A stretch of 64,000 nucleotides of DNA from an uncultured Bacteroidota bacterium (GTDB taxonomy: Bacteria > Bacteroidota > Bacteroidia > Bacteroidales > P3). Both the position numbers and the translations under genes were made by a program. The notes beneath the pieces were generated by a model. That model was given only the letters and a program-made list of their open reading frames with translations. It did not search any database and was not told the origin of the DNA. The DNA is taken from assembly GCA_902774395.1 (NCBI GenBank), contig CACYIK010000002.1, forward strand, positions 1-64,000, in the 5' to 3' direction. Each line of letters begins with the position of its first letter. The stretch's first letter is position 1. This document shows, one piece after another, positions 1 through 8,544 of the stretch.

Positions 1-1
1 C

Positions 2-262
2 ACCCTGAGAAACCTCTGCATCGACGGCATCGTCGCCAACGAGGAGCGCTGCCGCCAGCTGGTGGAGCACTCCATCGGCATCGTCACCATGCTCAACCCC
101 ATCATCGGCTACAAGCAGAGCACCAAGATTGCCAAGGAAGCCAGCGAGACTGGCCGCGGCGTCTACGAGTTGGTGCTGGAGCACAAACTGCTCACCAAGG
201 AGCAGCTGGATGAGATTCTCAAACCCGAAAACATGCTGCAGCCGGTGGAACTAAAGATATGA
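2..262 (+). CDS. aspA: Aspartate ammonia-lyase, C-terminal fragment
   Basis: The left edge cuts this gene; the last 86 codons are visible and the frame is open to base 2. The tail contains MLNPIIGYKQSTKIAKEA and LTKEQLDEILKPENM, the typical C-terminal arm of the aspartase/fumarase superfamily, closest to aspartases. Aspartase converts L-aspartate to fumarate and ammonia in the cytoplasm. That fumarate could feed the fumarate reductase encoded at 8946-12760. The active-site regions lie outside the window, so fumarase C is not fully excluded. Confidence 0.85.
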   Translation, partial: TLRNLCIDGIVANEERCRQLVEHSIGIVTMLNPIIGYKQSTKIAKEASETGRGVYELVLEHKLLTKEQLDEILKPENMLQPVELKI

Positions 263-264
263 TT

Positions 265-299
265 GGTTAATGGTTAATGTATAATGTTTAATGGTTAAA
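265..299. repeat. 7-bp tandem array (GGTTAAT), 5 copies, spanning the nqrA start
   Basis: Five adjoining 7-mers, GGTTAAT, GGTTAAT, GTATAAT, GTTTAAT, GGTTAAA. The nqrA start codon (291-293) lies inside the fourth and fifth copies, so the array forms the whole initiation region. Confidence 0.85.
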
Positions 300-1655
300 A
301 TCAAGACAACAAAAGGTCTCGATATCCCTCTCGGCGGAATCGCCGAGAGGTTTGTCGTTGACATGAGGGGCGTGAAACGGTACGCTGTGAAGCCCACAGA
401 TTGTGTAGGTTTCACGCCACGGCTGCTTGTCGCCGAGGGCGATACGGTCGTTGCCGGACAGCCCTTGATGCAGGACAAGCGCGACGAGCGGTTGTTCCTG
501 CCGTCGCCGGTGAGCGGCACGGTAGAAGCCATCGTGAGAGGAGAAAAGAGAAGACTGCTGGAAGTAGTTGTGAAAATTGAAAATTTAAAATTGAAAATTG
601 AAAATTCGGCTGACGCGTCAAAAATTCTCAATTCTCAATTCTCAATTCTCAATTCCCCTGTCTGGTGGATGATCAAAGAGCGTCCCTTCGGCACCATTGC
701 CAATCCCGACCATAAGCCCAAGGGCATCTTCGTCAGCCTGCGTGACACCAACCCGCTGGCTCCGGACCTAGACTTTGCACTGAAAGGACGTGAGCATGAG
801 TTCGAGGCTGGCGTGAAAGCGCTGGAAGCCTTTGCTCCCGTGCACTGTGTGAAGGCCGAAGGCCCCCACCCTGCCGGCAATATCGGCACCATCGTGGCAG
901 CCATCGACCCCATCAACAAGGGAGAATATATCTGGAGCGTCAACGCTCAGGATGTCGCCAATATCGGACGCTGGAGCCTGACCGGCGAATACAAGCCGGA
1001 GCGCGTGATCGCCGTGGGCGGTCCCGCAGCGAAGTGCCCGAAATACTACAGAGTGACTTGCGGTGTTTGCTTACAGTTTATCAGCGAGGCACAGATGATG
1101 GATCCTAGTTATCCACAACTAAACACTGAACACTTAACACTTAACACTCGCATCATCTCCGGCAGCCCGCTGAGCGGCACCACCATCGCCGCCGACGGCT
1201 TCCTCGGGATGTACGACCAGCAGGTCTGCTTCATCGAGGAGGGCGACAAATACGACTTCATGGGCTGGCTGATGCCGGGTTTGAAGAAGTTCAGCTTCAG
1301 CAAGACATTCCTCAGTGGCCTGTTGAGGCCATTAATGTCCTTAAGGTCCTTAGAGTCCTTAGAGACCTTAAAGACCTTAACGCCCAATTATAATTTCAAC
1401 ACCAACATGCACGGTTCCGTGCGTCCCTTCCTGTTCACGGGGAGTTTTGAAAGGGTGTTCCCGTTCGACATCTACCCCTTGCAGCTTATCAAGGCCTGCA
1501 TCGTGGGCGATGTGGAGCTGCAGGAGAAGCTCGGCATCTACGAGGTGGAGCCCGAGGACTTCGCGCTGTGCGAGTTCATCGACCCCTCGAAAACCGAGAT
1601 ACAGACGATTATCAGAGAGGCACTTGAAGTCCTCAGAAAGGAGAGTGTCGCATGA
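291..1655 (+). CDS. nqrA: Na+-translocating NADH:quinone reductase subunit A
   Basis: 454 residues, the usual NqrA length. The family start (MVKIKTTKGLDIPLGG) and the segment KCPKYYRVTCG match NqrA. It is the peripheral cytoplasmic subunit of the six-subunit NQR sodium pump, and nqrB-F follow. Three stretches are built from in-frame tandem repeats: about residues 95-122 (two 7-mer arrays), 278-287 (7-mers, giving LNTEHLTLNT) and 350-364 (9-mers, giving SLRSLESLETLKTLT). The first replaces a segment that is ordinary helical sequence in Bacteroides NqrA as I recall it; the others look like loop insertions. The stop overlaps nqrB by 4 bp. Start codon ATG at 291. Confidence 0.95.
   Translation: MVKIKTTKGLDIPLGGIAERFVVDMRGVKRYAVKPTDCVGFTPRLLVAEGDTVVAGQPLMQDKRDERLFLPSPVSGTVEAIVRGEKRRLLEVVVKIENLKLKIENSADASKILNSQFSILNSPVWWMIKERPFGTIANPDHKPKGIFVSLRDTNPLAPDLDFALKGREHEFEAGVKALEAFAPVHCVKAEGPHPAGNIGTIVAAIDPINKGEYIWSVNAQDVANIGRWSLTGEYKPERVIAVGGPAAKCPKYYRVTCGVCLQFISEAQMMDPSYPQLNTEHLTLNTRIISGSPLSGTTIAADGFLGMYDQQVCFIEEGDKYDFMGWLMPGLKKFSFSKTFLSGLLRPLMSLRSLESLETLKTLTPNYNFNTNMHGSVRPFLFTGSFERVFPFDIYPLQLIKACIVGDVELQEKLGIYEVEPEDFALCEFIDPSKTEIQTIIREALEVLRKESVA
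573..607. repeat. 7-bp array (AAAATTG) inside nqrA
   Basis: Five 7-mers (AAAATTG, AAAATTT, AAAATTG, AAAATTG, AAAATTC) read in frame as KIENLKLKIENS in NqrA. Confidence 0.9.
624..658. repeat. 7-bp array (ATTCTCA) inside nqrA
   Basis: Four exact ATTCTCA units and one ATTCCCC, read as ILNSQFSILNSP. It is the approximate reverse-complement relative of the array 17 bp upstream (AAAATT against AATTCTC). Confidence 0.9.
1122..1149. repeat. 7-bp array (AACACTT) inside nqrA
   Basis: AACACTG, AACACTT, AACACTT, AACACTC, read in frame as LNTEHLTLNT. The reverse-complement unit AGTGTTA recurs between rnf genes at 57467 and 59940. Confidence 0.9.
1337..1381. repeat. 9-bp array (GTCCTTAGA/GACCTTAAA) inside nqrA
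   Basis: Five 9-mers: GTCCTTAAG, GTCCTTAGA, GTCCTTAGA, GACCTTAAA, GACCTTAAC. The 9-bp unit keeps frame and reads SLR SLE SLE TLK TLT. The same family fills the sdhC-frdA gap at 9900 and the miaA-aroA gap at 47765. Confidence 0.9.
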
Positions 1656-2824
1656 ATATGAAATGGTTAGAAGACTGGTTCGAGAAGATTGAACCGAAGG
1701 GCAAGTGGAGCTGGCTGGGGAGCACCTACGAGGCGTTCCATACCTTCGCTTTCACGCCCAAGACCGTCACCAAGAGTGGCTCGCATATCCGCGACGCCGT
1801 CGATATGAAGCGCAGCATCATCATCGTGGTGATTGCGCTGATTCCCGCCCTGCTCTTCGGCATGTGGAATATCGGCTACCAGACCGCCATGAGCACCGGC
1901 GCCGATTGGCATTGGCTCTACATGTGGTGGTTTGGCTTCTTAAGAATGCTTCCTCTTATCGTGGTGAGCTACGTAGTGGGTCTCGGCATCGAGTTTGCCT
2001 TTGCGCAATACCGTCACCATGAGGTGAACGAGGGCTACCTGGCTACAGGTCTGCTGATACCGATGATTGTGCCCGTCACCACGCCGCTGTGGCAGGTGGC
2101 GCTGGCCGTGGCCTTCGCCGTGATTATCGGCAAGGAGGTCTTCGGCGGCAGCGGCATGAACTTCCTCAACCCCGCCCTCGTGGCGCGTGCCTTCCTCTTC
2201 TTTGCCTACCCGACGCACATGAGCGGCGACAAGGTGTGGATTGCGGCCGACCTCTGGGGCAGCGACGCCATCGCCGGTGCCACACCCATGGGTGAGCTGG
2301 CGGCAGGCACGAACCCCTCCGCTTCCGCTCTCGATATGCTTATCGGCACCGTCCCCGGCTCAACTTGCGAGACGAGCGTCATCGCCATCGCGCTGGGCGC
2401 CTTCCTGTTGCTCTTTACCGGCATCGCCAGCTGGCGCATCATGCTGAGCGTCTTCGTTGGCGGCGGCGCCATGGGCTTGCTCTTCAACGCCATTGGCGCC
2501 AACGCCTACATGGAGCTGCCGTTCTACTACCACTTCCTGATGGGCGGCTTCGCCTTCGGCGCGGTCTTCATGGCCACCGACCCCGTCACCGCCGCGCAGA
2601 CCAACAGCGGCAAGTGGATCTACGGCCTGCTCATCGGCGCCTTCGCCGTGCTGCTGCGCGTCTGCAACCCCGCCTACCCCGAGGGCATGATGCTCAGCAT
2701 CCTCTTCATGAACTGCATGGCCCCGCTCATTGACCACTGCGTGGTAGCTAGAAATATTAAAGCTAGAGAATCTAGATTATCTAGAGCCTCTAGAGCAACT
2801 AGAAAGGAGGCCCACAATGGCTAA
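1652..2824 (+). CDS. nqrB: Na+-translocating NADH:quinone reductase subunit B
   Basis: 390-residue polytopic membrane subunit homologous to RnfD. The motif SGMNFLNPALVARAFLFF and many hydrophobic helices identify it. NqrB normally binds FMN covalently on the threonine of an S/T-G-A-T motif; here the matching place reads AIAGATPMG, so the first residue is Ala while the acceptor Thr remains. The last ~20 residues come from a 9-bp CTAGA array (2763-2804) and replace the normal tail. The start overlaps nqrA by 4 bp, and the stop overlaps nqrC by 8 bp. The array end also supplies an AAAGGAGG purine stretch just before nqrC. Confidence 0.95.
   Translation: MNMKWLEDWFEKIEPKGKWSWLGSTYEAFHTFAFTPKTVTKSGSHIRDAVDMKRSIIIVVIALIPALLFGMWNIGYQTAMSTGADWHWLYMWWFGFLRMLPLIVVSYVVGLGIEFAFAQYRHHEVNEGYLATGLLIPMIVPVTTPLWQVALAVAFAVIIGKEVFGGSGMNFLNPALVARAFLFFAYPTHMSGDKVWIAADLWGSDAIAGATPMGELAAGTNPSASALDMLIGTVPGSTCETSVIAIALGAFLLLFTGIASWRIMLSVFVGGGAMGLLFNAIGANAYMELPFYYHFLMGGFAFGAVFMATDPVTAAQTNSGKWIYGLLIGAFAVLLRVCNPAYPEGMMLSILFMNCMAPLIDHCVVARNIKARESRLSRASRATRKEAHNG
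2763..2804. repeat. 9-bp CTAGA array encoding the NqrB C-terminus
   Basis: CTAGA occurs at 2763, 2772, 2781, 2790 and 2799, exactly 9 bp apart, with a further copy at 2748. It reads ESRLSRASRATRK at the end of NqrB. Confidence 0.88.
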
Positions 2825-3428
2825 ATCGTTCAGCAACCGCTATATCTTCATCTACTCGGCAGCACTCGTCGTGGTGGCGGCGCTCATCCTCACGGTGGTG
2901 AGCGTGAGCCTCAAGCCCATGCAGACCAAGAACCAGCAGGCCGAGGCCAAGCAGATGATCCTGAAGACCATCGGCGTGGAGGCCACCCGTGAGAATGCCG
3001 ACAAGCTCTACGCCGAAAACATCACCGAAGATGAACTCTGCGACAAAGGATATATCTACTATTCCTATAAAGACGGAGTCATTATACCGCTGCATGGTAC
3101 AGGCCTGTGGGGACCCATCTGGGGCTACTTGGCACTCGACGGCAACGGCACCGTGGTGGGCGCCGTCTTCGACCACAAGGGTGAGACTCCAGGCCTCGGT
3201 GGTGAGATTGCCACCGACAAGTTCGCACAGCGCTTCATCGGCAAGAAATTCTCCGGCCAACCCATTGTGCTGAAGAAGAATGCCGACAAAGACAACTACT
3301 ACGAGGTAGACGCCATCAGCGGCGGCACCATGACCAGTAACGGCGTTACCGCCATGCTGGAAGATGCTTTCGAACGCTATGGCTCTCTAAAAGCACTAAC
3401 CATTGAAAAAGAGGAGGACGAGCAATGA
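2817..3428 (+). CDS. nqrC: Na+-translocating NADH:quinone reductase subunit C
   Basis: 203 residues. One N-terminal membrane helix (about residues 8-30) is followed by an FMN-binding domain. The covalent flavin motif appears as DAISGGTMTSNGV near residue 170, with the acceptor threonine present. The GLWGPIWGYLA segment is also typical. NqrC passes electrons between the other flavin sites of the NQR pump. It overlaps nqrB (8 bp) and nqrD (4 bp), indicating tight translational coupling. Confidence 0.95.
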   Translation: MAKSFSNRYIFIYSAALVVVAALILTVVSVSLKPMQTKNQQAEAKQMILKTIGVEATRENADKLYAENITEDELCDKGYIYYSYKDGVIIPLHGTGLWGPIWGYLALDGNGTVVGAVFDHKGETPGLGGEIATDKFAQRFIGKKFSGQPIVLKKNADKDNYYEVDAISGGTMTSNGVTAMLEDAFERYGSLKALTIEKEEDEQ

Positions 3429-4039
3429 AGAACTTTGATTTGATAAAACTCCCCTTCAGCAAGGAGAACCCCATCCTGGTGCAGGTGCTGGGTGTCTGCT
3501 CCTGCCTGGCGGTGACAGCGCAGCTCAAGCCCGCCGTCGTCATGGCCCTCAGCGTCACCGTCGTGGTGGTGCTGGCCAACGTCATCGTCTCGCTATTAAG
3601 AAACACCATCCCGCCGCGCATTCGCATCATCGTGCAGCTCGTCGTCGTCTCCACGCTCGTCGTGCTGGTCGACCAGGTGCTGAAAGCCTATGTCTATGAT
3701 GTTAGCAAGCAGCTCTCGGTCTTCGTGGGCCTCATCATCACCAACTGCATCGTCATGGGCCGCCTCGAGGCCTTCGCCATGGTGCAGAAGCCGTGGGCGA
3801 GCTTCCTCGACGGACTCGGCAACGGCATCGGCTACAGCGTCATCCTCATCGTGCTCGGCTTCGTCCGCGAGCTCTTCGGCAGCGGCACCCTCTGGGGCTA
3901 TCCCGTCATGGAGAAGCTCGGACTCTACAGCATCGGCTACGAGAACAACGGCCTGATGATCATGCCGCCCATGGCCCTCATCCTCGTCGGCCTCATCATC
4001 TGGTGGCACAGAAGTAAAAACAAAGACCTTTGTGAATAA
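3425..4039 (+). CDS. nqrD: Na+-translocating NADH:quinone reductase subunit D
   Basis: 204-residue integral membrane subunit of the NqrD/RnfE family. Recognisable segments are [33 protein letters not shown] and [17 protein letters not shown]. NqrD and NqrE together hold the intramembrane iron centre in the NQR pump. Overlaps nqrC by 4 bp and nqrE by 1 bp (TAATG). Confidence 0.96.
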   Translation: MKNFDLIKLPFSKENPILVQVLGVCSCLAVTAQLKPAVVMALSVTVVVVLANVIVSLLRNTIPPRIRIIVQLVVVSTLVVLVDQVLKAYVYDVSKQLSVFVGLIITNCIVMGRLEAFAMVQKPWASFLDGLGNGIGYSVILIVLGFVRELFGSGTLWGYPVMEKLGLYSIGYENNGLMIMPPMALILVGLIIWWHRSKNKDLCE

Positions 4040-4653
4040 TGGACTACATTAACATATTCATCAAGTCGATCTTCGTCGACAATATGATCTTCGCCTTCTT
4101 CCTCGGCATGTGCTCCTACCTTGCCGTGTCGAAGACCGTGAAGACCTCCGCCGGTCTGGGCATCGCCGTCACCTTCGTGCTGCTCATCACCGTGCCTATC
4201 AACTACCTGCTCAACAAGTACTTCCTCGCCGAGGGAGCGCTGGCATGGATTTCGCCCTCGCTGGCAGATGTAGATTTGAGCTTCCTGAGCCTCATCATGT
4301 TCATCGCCGTCATCGCTGCCATCGTGCAGATGGTCGAGATGGTGGTAGAGAAGTTCAGCCCTGCGCTCTACAACTCGCTGGGCATCTTCCTGCCGCTCAT
4401 CGCCGTCAACTGCGCCGTCATGTCGGGCTCGCTCTTCATGCAGGAGCGTGGCTATGCCAACATCGGCGAGGCCTCGGTCTTCGCCCTCGGCAGCGGCATC
4501 GGCTGGTTCCTGGCCATCGTCGCCATCGCCGCCATTAGGGAAAAACTGCGCTACAGCCACATTCCCCCCGCACTCCGCGGCGTGGGCATCACCTTCATCA
4601 TCACCGGCCTCATGGGCCTGGCATTCATGAGTTTTATGGGATTCAAACTCTAA
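4039..4653 (+). CDS. nqrE: Na+-translocating NADH:quinone reductase subunit E
   Basis: 204-residue integral membrane subunit of the NqrE/RnfA family. The start [19 protein letters not shown] and [16 protein letters not shown] are characteristic, as is [18 protein letters not shown]. It pairs with NqrD. This is the only RnfA-family protein in the window, since the Rnf operon at 56-61 kb lacks its rnfA. The 136-bp gap to nqrF holds an inverted pair of repeat arrays. Confidence 0.96.
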   Translation: MDYINIFIKSIFVDNMIFAFFLGMCSYLAVSKTVKTSAGLGIAVTFVLLITVPINYLLNKYFLAEGALAWISPSLADVDLSFLSLIMFIAVIAAIVQMVEMVVEKFSPALYNSLGIFLPLIAVNCAVMSGSLFMQERGYANIGEASVFALGSGIGWFLAIVAIAAIREKLRYSHIPPALRGVGITFIITGLMGLAFMSFMGFKL

Positions 4654-4658
4654 AATAT

Positions 4659-4775
4659 GGGAGATAAAAGAAGATAACAGAAGATAAAAGGAGATAACGG
4701 ACAATACCAAAGCCATCGTCCCCTATCTTCCGCGAGCATAGCGAGCTATCTCCCCCTATCTCCTTCTATCTCCCC
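4659..4775. repeat. Inverted pair of ~10-bp arrays between nqrE and nqrF
   Basis: Left arm (4659-4700) repeats GAGATAAAAG/AAGATAACAG; right arm (4722-4775) repeats CTATCTCCCC. The arms are complementary in register, so the nqrE-nqrF transcript can fold into a long imperfect hairpin. Confidence 0.75.
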
Positions 4776-4789
4776 AAATAAAGAACTAT

Positions 4790-6094
4790 ATGACAACAAC
4801 ACTTATAATAGCCATTGCGATAATCCTCGTCGTCATCCTGCTGCTGGTGGCTGCGCTGCTCATTCTCCGCGCCAAGCTGATACCGCAGGGTAACGTGAAG
4901 ATAACCATCAACGACGACAAAGAGATGGAGGTCCCCACCGGTGGCACCCTCATCAGCACCCTCGGCGAGGCTGGCGTCCACCTGCCCTCGGCCTGCGGCG
5001 GCAAAGGCAGCTGCGGCCAGTGCAAATGCCGCGTCGTCAAGGGCGGCGGCAGCATCCTCCCCACCGAGACGCCCCATTTCAGCCGCAAGCAAATACAAGA
5101 AGGCTGGCGCCTCGGCTGCCAGGTGAAGGTCAAGGAAGACCTGGGCTTGAAACTCCCCGAGAGCATCCTCAACATCAAGGAATACGAGTGCACCGTGGTC
5201 TCGAACCGCAACGTCGCCACCTTCATCAAGGAGTTCAAGGTGCAGCTGCCCGCCGGCGAGCACATGGACTTCGTCCCCGGCAGCTACGCCCAGATCAATA
5301 TACCCACCTTCCGCATCAAGTACAGCGACTTCGACAAGAGCCTCATCGGCGACGAGTACCTGCCGGCATGGGAGAAGTTCAAGATGTTCGACCTCGTCTG
5401 CGTCAACACCGAGCCCACCGTCCGCGCCTACTCCATGGCCAACTACCCCGCCGAAGGCGACGTCTTCATGCTGACCGTGCGTATCGCCACGCCTCCCTTC
5501 ACCGCCGACCGCAGCGGCTTCCAGAACGTCAACCCCGGTATCGCCTCTTCTTATATCTTCTCGCTGAAGCCCGGCGACAAGGTCATCATGAGCGGCCCCT
5601 ACGGCGAGTTCAGCGTCCGCGGCACCGTCGACGGCACTTGGAAGGATGACCCGAAGGGCAACGAGATGATATGGGTCGGCGGCGGCGCCGGTATGGCACC
5701 CCTCCGCGCACAGATCATGCACCTCACACGCACCCTCAACTGCCAGAACCGTCCCATGCACTACTTCTACGGCGCCCGCGCCCTCAACGAGGTGTTCTAC
5801 CTCAATGACTTCCACCAGCTGGAGAAAGACCATCCCAACTTCCACTTCCACCTCGCCCTCGACCGTCCCGACCCCGCCGCCGATGCCGCCGGCGTGCCCT
5901 ACACCCCGGGATTCATCCACCAGGTCATGTACGACACCTACCTGAAGAACCATCCTGCCCCCGAGGACATCGAGTACTACATGTGCGGTCCCGGCCCCAT
6001 GAGCAGTGCCGTGGTCAACATGCTCGACTCCCTCGGCGTCCAACCCGAGAACATCGCCTATGACGACTTCGGTGGCGGCGCCCCGAAGCGTTGA
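4790..6094 (+). CDS. nqrF: Na+-translocating NADH:quinone reductase subunit F
   Basis: 434 residues: an N-terminal membrane helix (about 3-27), a [2Fe-2S] ferredoxin domain with Cys69, 75, 78 and 110 (ACGGKGSCGQCKC and RLGCQ), then an FAD/NADH reductase domain with RAYSMANYP (FAD) and GGGAGMAPLRAQI (NADH). It is the electron entry point of the NQR pump. ATG at 4790. The C-terminus ends GGGAPKR; a 15-bp copy of its last codons recurs just after the stop (6119-6133). Confidence 0.96.
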   Translation: MTTTLIIAIAIILVVILLLVAALLILRAKLIPQGNVKITINDDKEMEVPTGGTLISTLGEAGVHLPSACGGKGSCGQCKCRVVKGGGSILPTETPHFSRKQIQEGWRLGCQVKVKEDLGLKLPESILNIKEYECTVVSNRNVATFIKEFKVQLPAGEHMDFVPGSYAQINIPTFRIKYSDFDKSLIGDEYLPAWEKFKMFDLVCVNTEPTVRAYSMANYPAEGDVFMLTVRIATPPFTADRSGFQNVNPGIASSYIFSLKPGDKVIMSGPYGEFSVRGTVDGTWKDDPKGNEMIWVGGGAGMAPLRAQIMHLTRTLNCQNRPMHYFYGARALNEVFYLNDFHQLEKDHPNFHFHLALDRPDPAADAAGVPYTPGFIHQVMYDTYLKNHPAPEDIEYYMCGPGPMSSAVVNMLDSLGVQPENIAYDDFGGGAPKR

Positions 6095-6133
6095 ACGCGG
6101 AGCGAACGACACCCATCAGGCGGCGCCCCGAAG
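6074..6133. repeat. 15-bp direct repeat at the nqrF 3' end
   Basis: GGCGGCGCCCCGAAG occurs at 6074-6088 (last nqrF codons) and 6119-6133 (after the stop), 45 bp apart. The downstream copy continues AAATAA, which would also end the gene. Confidence 0.8.
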
Positions 6134-6144
6134 AAATAATACGG

Positions 6145-8544
6145 TTAGCGCAATAGTAGCACCGTTCCCAGATACCGCCTGGCGACATTTCCCGCCAAGC
6201 GGTATTCGCATATATATGCATAGGCGCCTTGCTGACACGCTGCACCGCGGATGTCCCTGCCGTCCCACCCCGCAACAGCATCGGTACATCGGGCCACCAG
6301 CAACCCCTGTCGGTTGTATATCGTCATCTCGTATTCCACCACCGCCTGGTTGGTGACCATCGCGAAGCGGTTGTTCTTCTCCCCGTCGGGGGTGAACACA
6401 TTGGGGAACCAGACAGACACAATGGAAATCGGGAACACCAGCAGGGTGTCGCTGCAACAGCCTATCTCCGTGCAGCCTTCCTCGTTCACCCAAAGGCTGT
6501 CGCCCGTCACGTTGCCGAAATGCCAGCGCACCTTGCGTCCTGTAGCCTCGCCACCGTCGGAGAAAGACCACCTCACACGCTTCACCGCCTCCGACAGCTC
6601 CTCCAGCGTCAGCACCGGGTTGTCGAAGTCGACGGCCTCTACATCAGCAACGACGCGCAACTCAGGATAGGGCTGCACGACTATCACCACACTATCGGCC
6701 ACCGTGCCGCCGGGGGTCAGCAGGTAGTAGGTAGTGGTCGTCTGCGGGCTCACCGTCAGCAACCGGCATCCCGGACAACCGTCGAAGGTAGTATCCTCCG
6801 GACGCATCGCCCAGCGGTAGTAGTCGGTTTGCTCGGCATGCAGCACCACGCTGTCGCCCAAACAGATGCGCTCCCTGTCGGCCACGATGCGGGGCTGCAA
6901 GATGTGTGCCACGAGGCGCACCAGGTCCTCTTCGAGGCAATAGCGCCGCAGGGTCATCCGCGAGAGGTTGGCAGCCACAGAGGAAGAAAAAGTCAGCGTG
7001 ACCTCGGCCGACTGGCTGGTGACGAAGGTGGCGCGCAGACGGCCGTTGCTCCAAGCGATGCTCTCCGGCGCACGCCCCTGCACCTGCAGCCCTACGTCGG
7101 CACTCGCGTCGGCCTCAAGCAGATAGCGCGTCTGCGGCTCGACGGGCACCGAGAGTTCGTAGGTTCCCAATATGGTGGTGTCCATCGCCGACCCGCGATA
7201 GATGTGGTTCACCGTATCCACCCTTTCCACCTCGAGCCGCACCAGCTGCGCACTTTCGGGCTGCAGCATCACATAGGCGTCGCGCTGCGTGCTGTCGCCC
7301 GTCAGGCCAATGGCACGCCAAAGGTAGCGTGTGCCCTCGCTCTCCGTCCACAGGTGCACCTCGGTGGGTTGCGAGAGGTAGTAATCCGTGCGCTCCACCT
7401 CAATCTCGGCGCCGCAAGGCATGGGGGGCAAGGGCCTGATGCTGAGCTGCAACGAGTCCTTGATAGGGCAGCCATAGGCATTCACCCCCCAGTCTTCGAC
7501 GTAGCCACCCGCCAGCGTCAGCTCGCGCCCGAAGAAGGTGTAGGCCTCGCCGGGAAAGATGCTGTCGCGGACAAACGTCAGTTCCGACGGCAGCACCCTC
7601 AGCGTCAGCACCTTCACATGGCACAGGCAGGAGTCGGAGGAGAAGAATTCGTATTCGTGAATCACGAAGATGCGCGTGCCGGTGTCGGCCGTCTCGCTGG
7701 CCGCGAGGGCGATGCCGTTCCGCTGGTAGAGGCTGTGCTGACAGATGCTGTCGGTGATGTAGACGGTGTCGGTCGATTGCGGCGGCTGGCACGTGGCAGT
7801 ATCCATCGTAATCCGCCAAATCTCGAATTCATAGTAAAAATGGTTGGTCGAAACATAGTTCTGCGCCGGTCCCTGCGCCTTGCTGCGCATACGTAGCGCG
7901 AAATGGCTTCCGGCCGGTGGATTGCCATGCAACGGTATACACCAATGGTACAACGAAGAGTCCGAAAGAGTAAACGAGCGTATGGCAAACGTACCCGTAT
8001 GAAGGAAAGATTCCGCCGGATGCGCCATATCCGTCACCCATCCCATCTCCAGACGGCCCCAGTAGCGCTCCTCTTCACTCCCCTCCGGGTAAGGGGCGGC
8101 GGGATTGAAATATCTTTCCAACCGCCCGTGCACCCGGATAGCGGCAGGAGCGGTGACAAACTCAGGGGCGATGAGCATGGCCATGCCGTGATGGTTCGAA
8201 TCCTTCACTGCCATCTCGGCATAATGAGGCCATGCTTGACCATCGACATAAATGTTGAAACCAAAACGCCCCCTGGCCGAGTTGGCGTCTAATGGGTAAG
8301 CATAAGGTGGGTCACCACCAAAGTCGAGGTATCCCGTCCAGCAGTTGTCGCTGTACAGCCCTTCCCTCCAAGGATATTCTAACCCTGTCGGATGATCGGA
8401 TGGGGGTTGGAAACCCGTCAGCAAGTCGGTGGTGTAGGGCAGCGGCAACGGCTCGCATTGCCCCTGGGCCATCGCCACGGGAAACAGCATCGCGGCCAAC
8501 AGTAGCCAGCGTGCCAACGACCAAAACATCCAATTGCATTTCAT
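6145..8544 (-). CDS. Secreted protein with CHU_C (type IX, type B) sorting domain
   Basis: 799 residues. N-terminal signal peptide (hydrophobic WLLLAAMLFPVAMAQG, about 12-28). The last ~85 residues have the gliding-motility C-terminal pattern: VWFPNVFTPDGEKNNRF, then MTIYNRQGLLV, then WDGRDIRG, QQGAYAYICEYR and LGTVLLLR. This marks export by the type IX system and surface attachment or release. The middle is Cys- and Tyr-rich with short beta-type segments (for example YYRWAMRP, TTYYLLTPGG) and no enzyme motif that I recognise. It converges on nqrF, ending 50 bp from it. Function unknown. Confidence 0.85.
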   Translation of the reverse strand: MKCNWMFWSLARWLLLAAMLFPVAMAQGQCEPLPLPYTTDLLTGFQPPSDHPTGLEYPWREGLYSDNCWTGYLDFGGDPPYAYPLDANSARGRFGFNIYVDGQAWPHYAEMAVKDSNHHGMAMLIAPEFVTAPAAIRVHGRLERYFNPAAPYPEGSEEERYWGRLEMGWVTDMAHPAESFLHTGTFAIRSFTLSDSSLYHWCIPLHGNPPAGSHFALRMRSKAQGPAQNYVSTNHFYYEFEIWRITMDTATCQPPQSTDTVYITDSICQHSLYQRNGIALAASETADTGTRIFVIHEYEFFSSDSCLCHVKVLTLRVLPSELTFVRDSIFPGEAYTFFGRELTLAGGYVEDWGVNAYGCPIKDSLQLSIRPLPPMPCGAEIEVERTDYYLSQPTEVHLWTESEGTRYLWRAIGLTGDSTQRDAYVMLQPESAQLVRLEVERVDTVNHIYRGSAMDTTILGTYELSVPVEPQTRYLLEADASADVGLQVQGRAPESIAWSNGRLRATFVTSQSAEVTLTFSSSVAANLSRMTLRRYCLEEDLVRLVAHILQPRIVADRERICLGDSVVLHAEQTDYYRWAMRPEDTTFDGCPGCRLLTVSPQTTTTYYLLTPGGTVADSVVIVVQPYPELRVVADVEAVDFDNPVLTLEELSEAVKRVRWSFSDGGEATGRKVRWHFGNVTGDSLWVNEEGCTEIGCCSDTLLVFPISIVSVWFPNVFTPDGEKNNRFAMVTNQAVVEYEMTIYNRQGLLVARCTDAVAGWDGRDIRGAACQQGAYAYICEYRLAGNVARRYLGTVLLLR

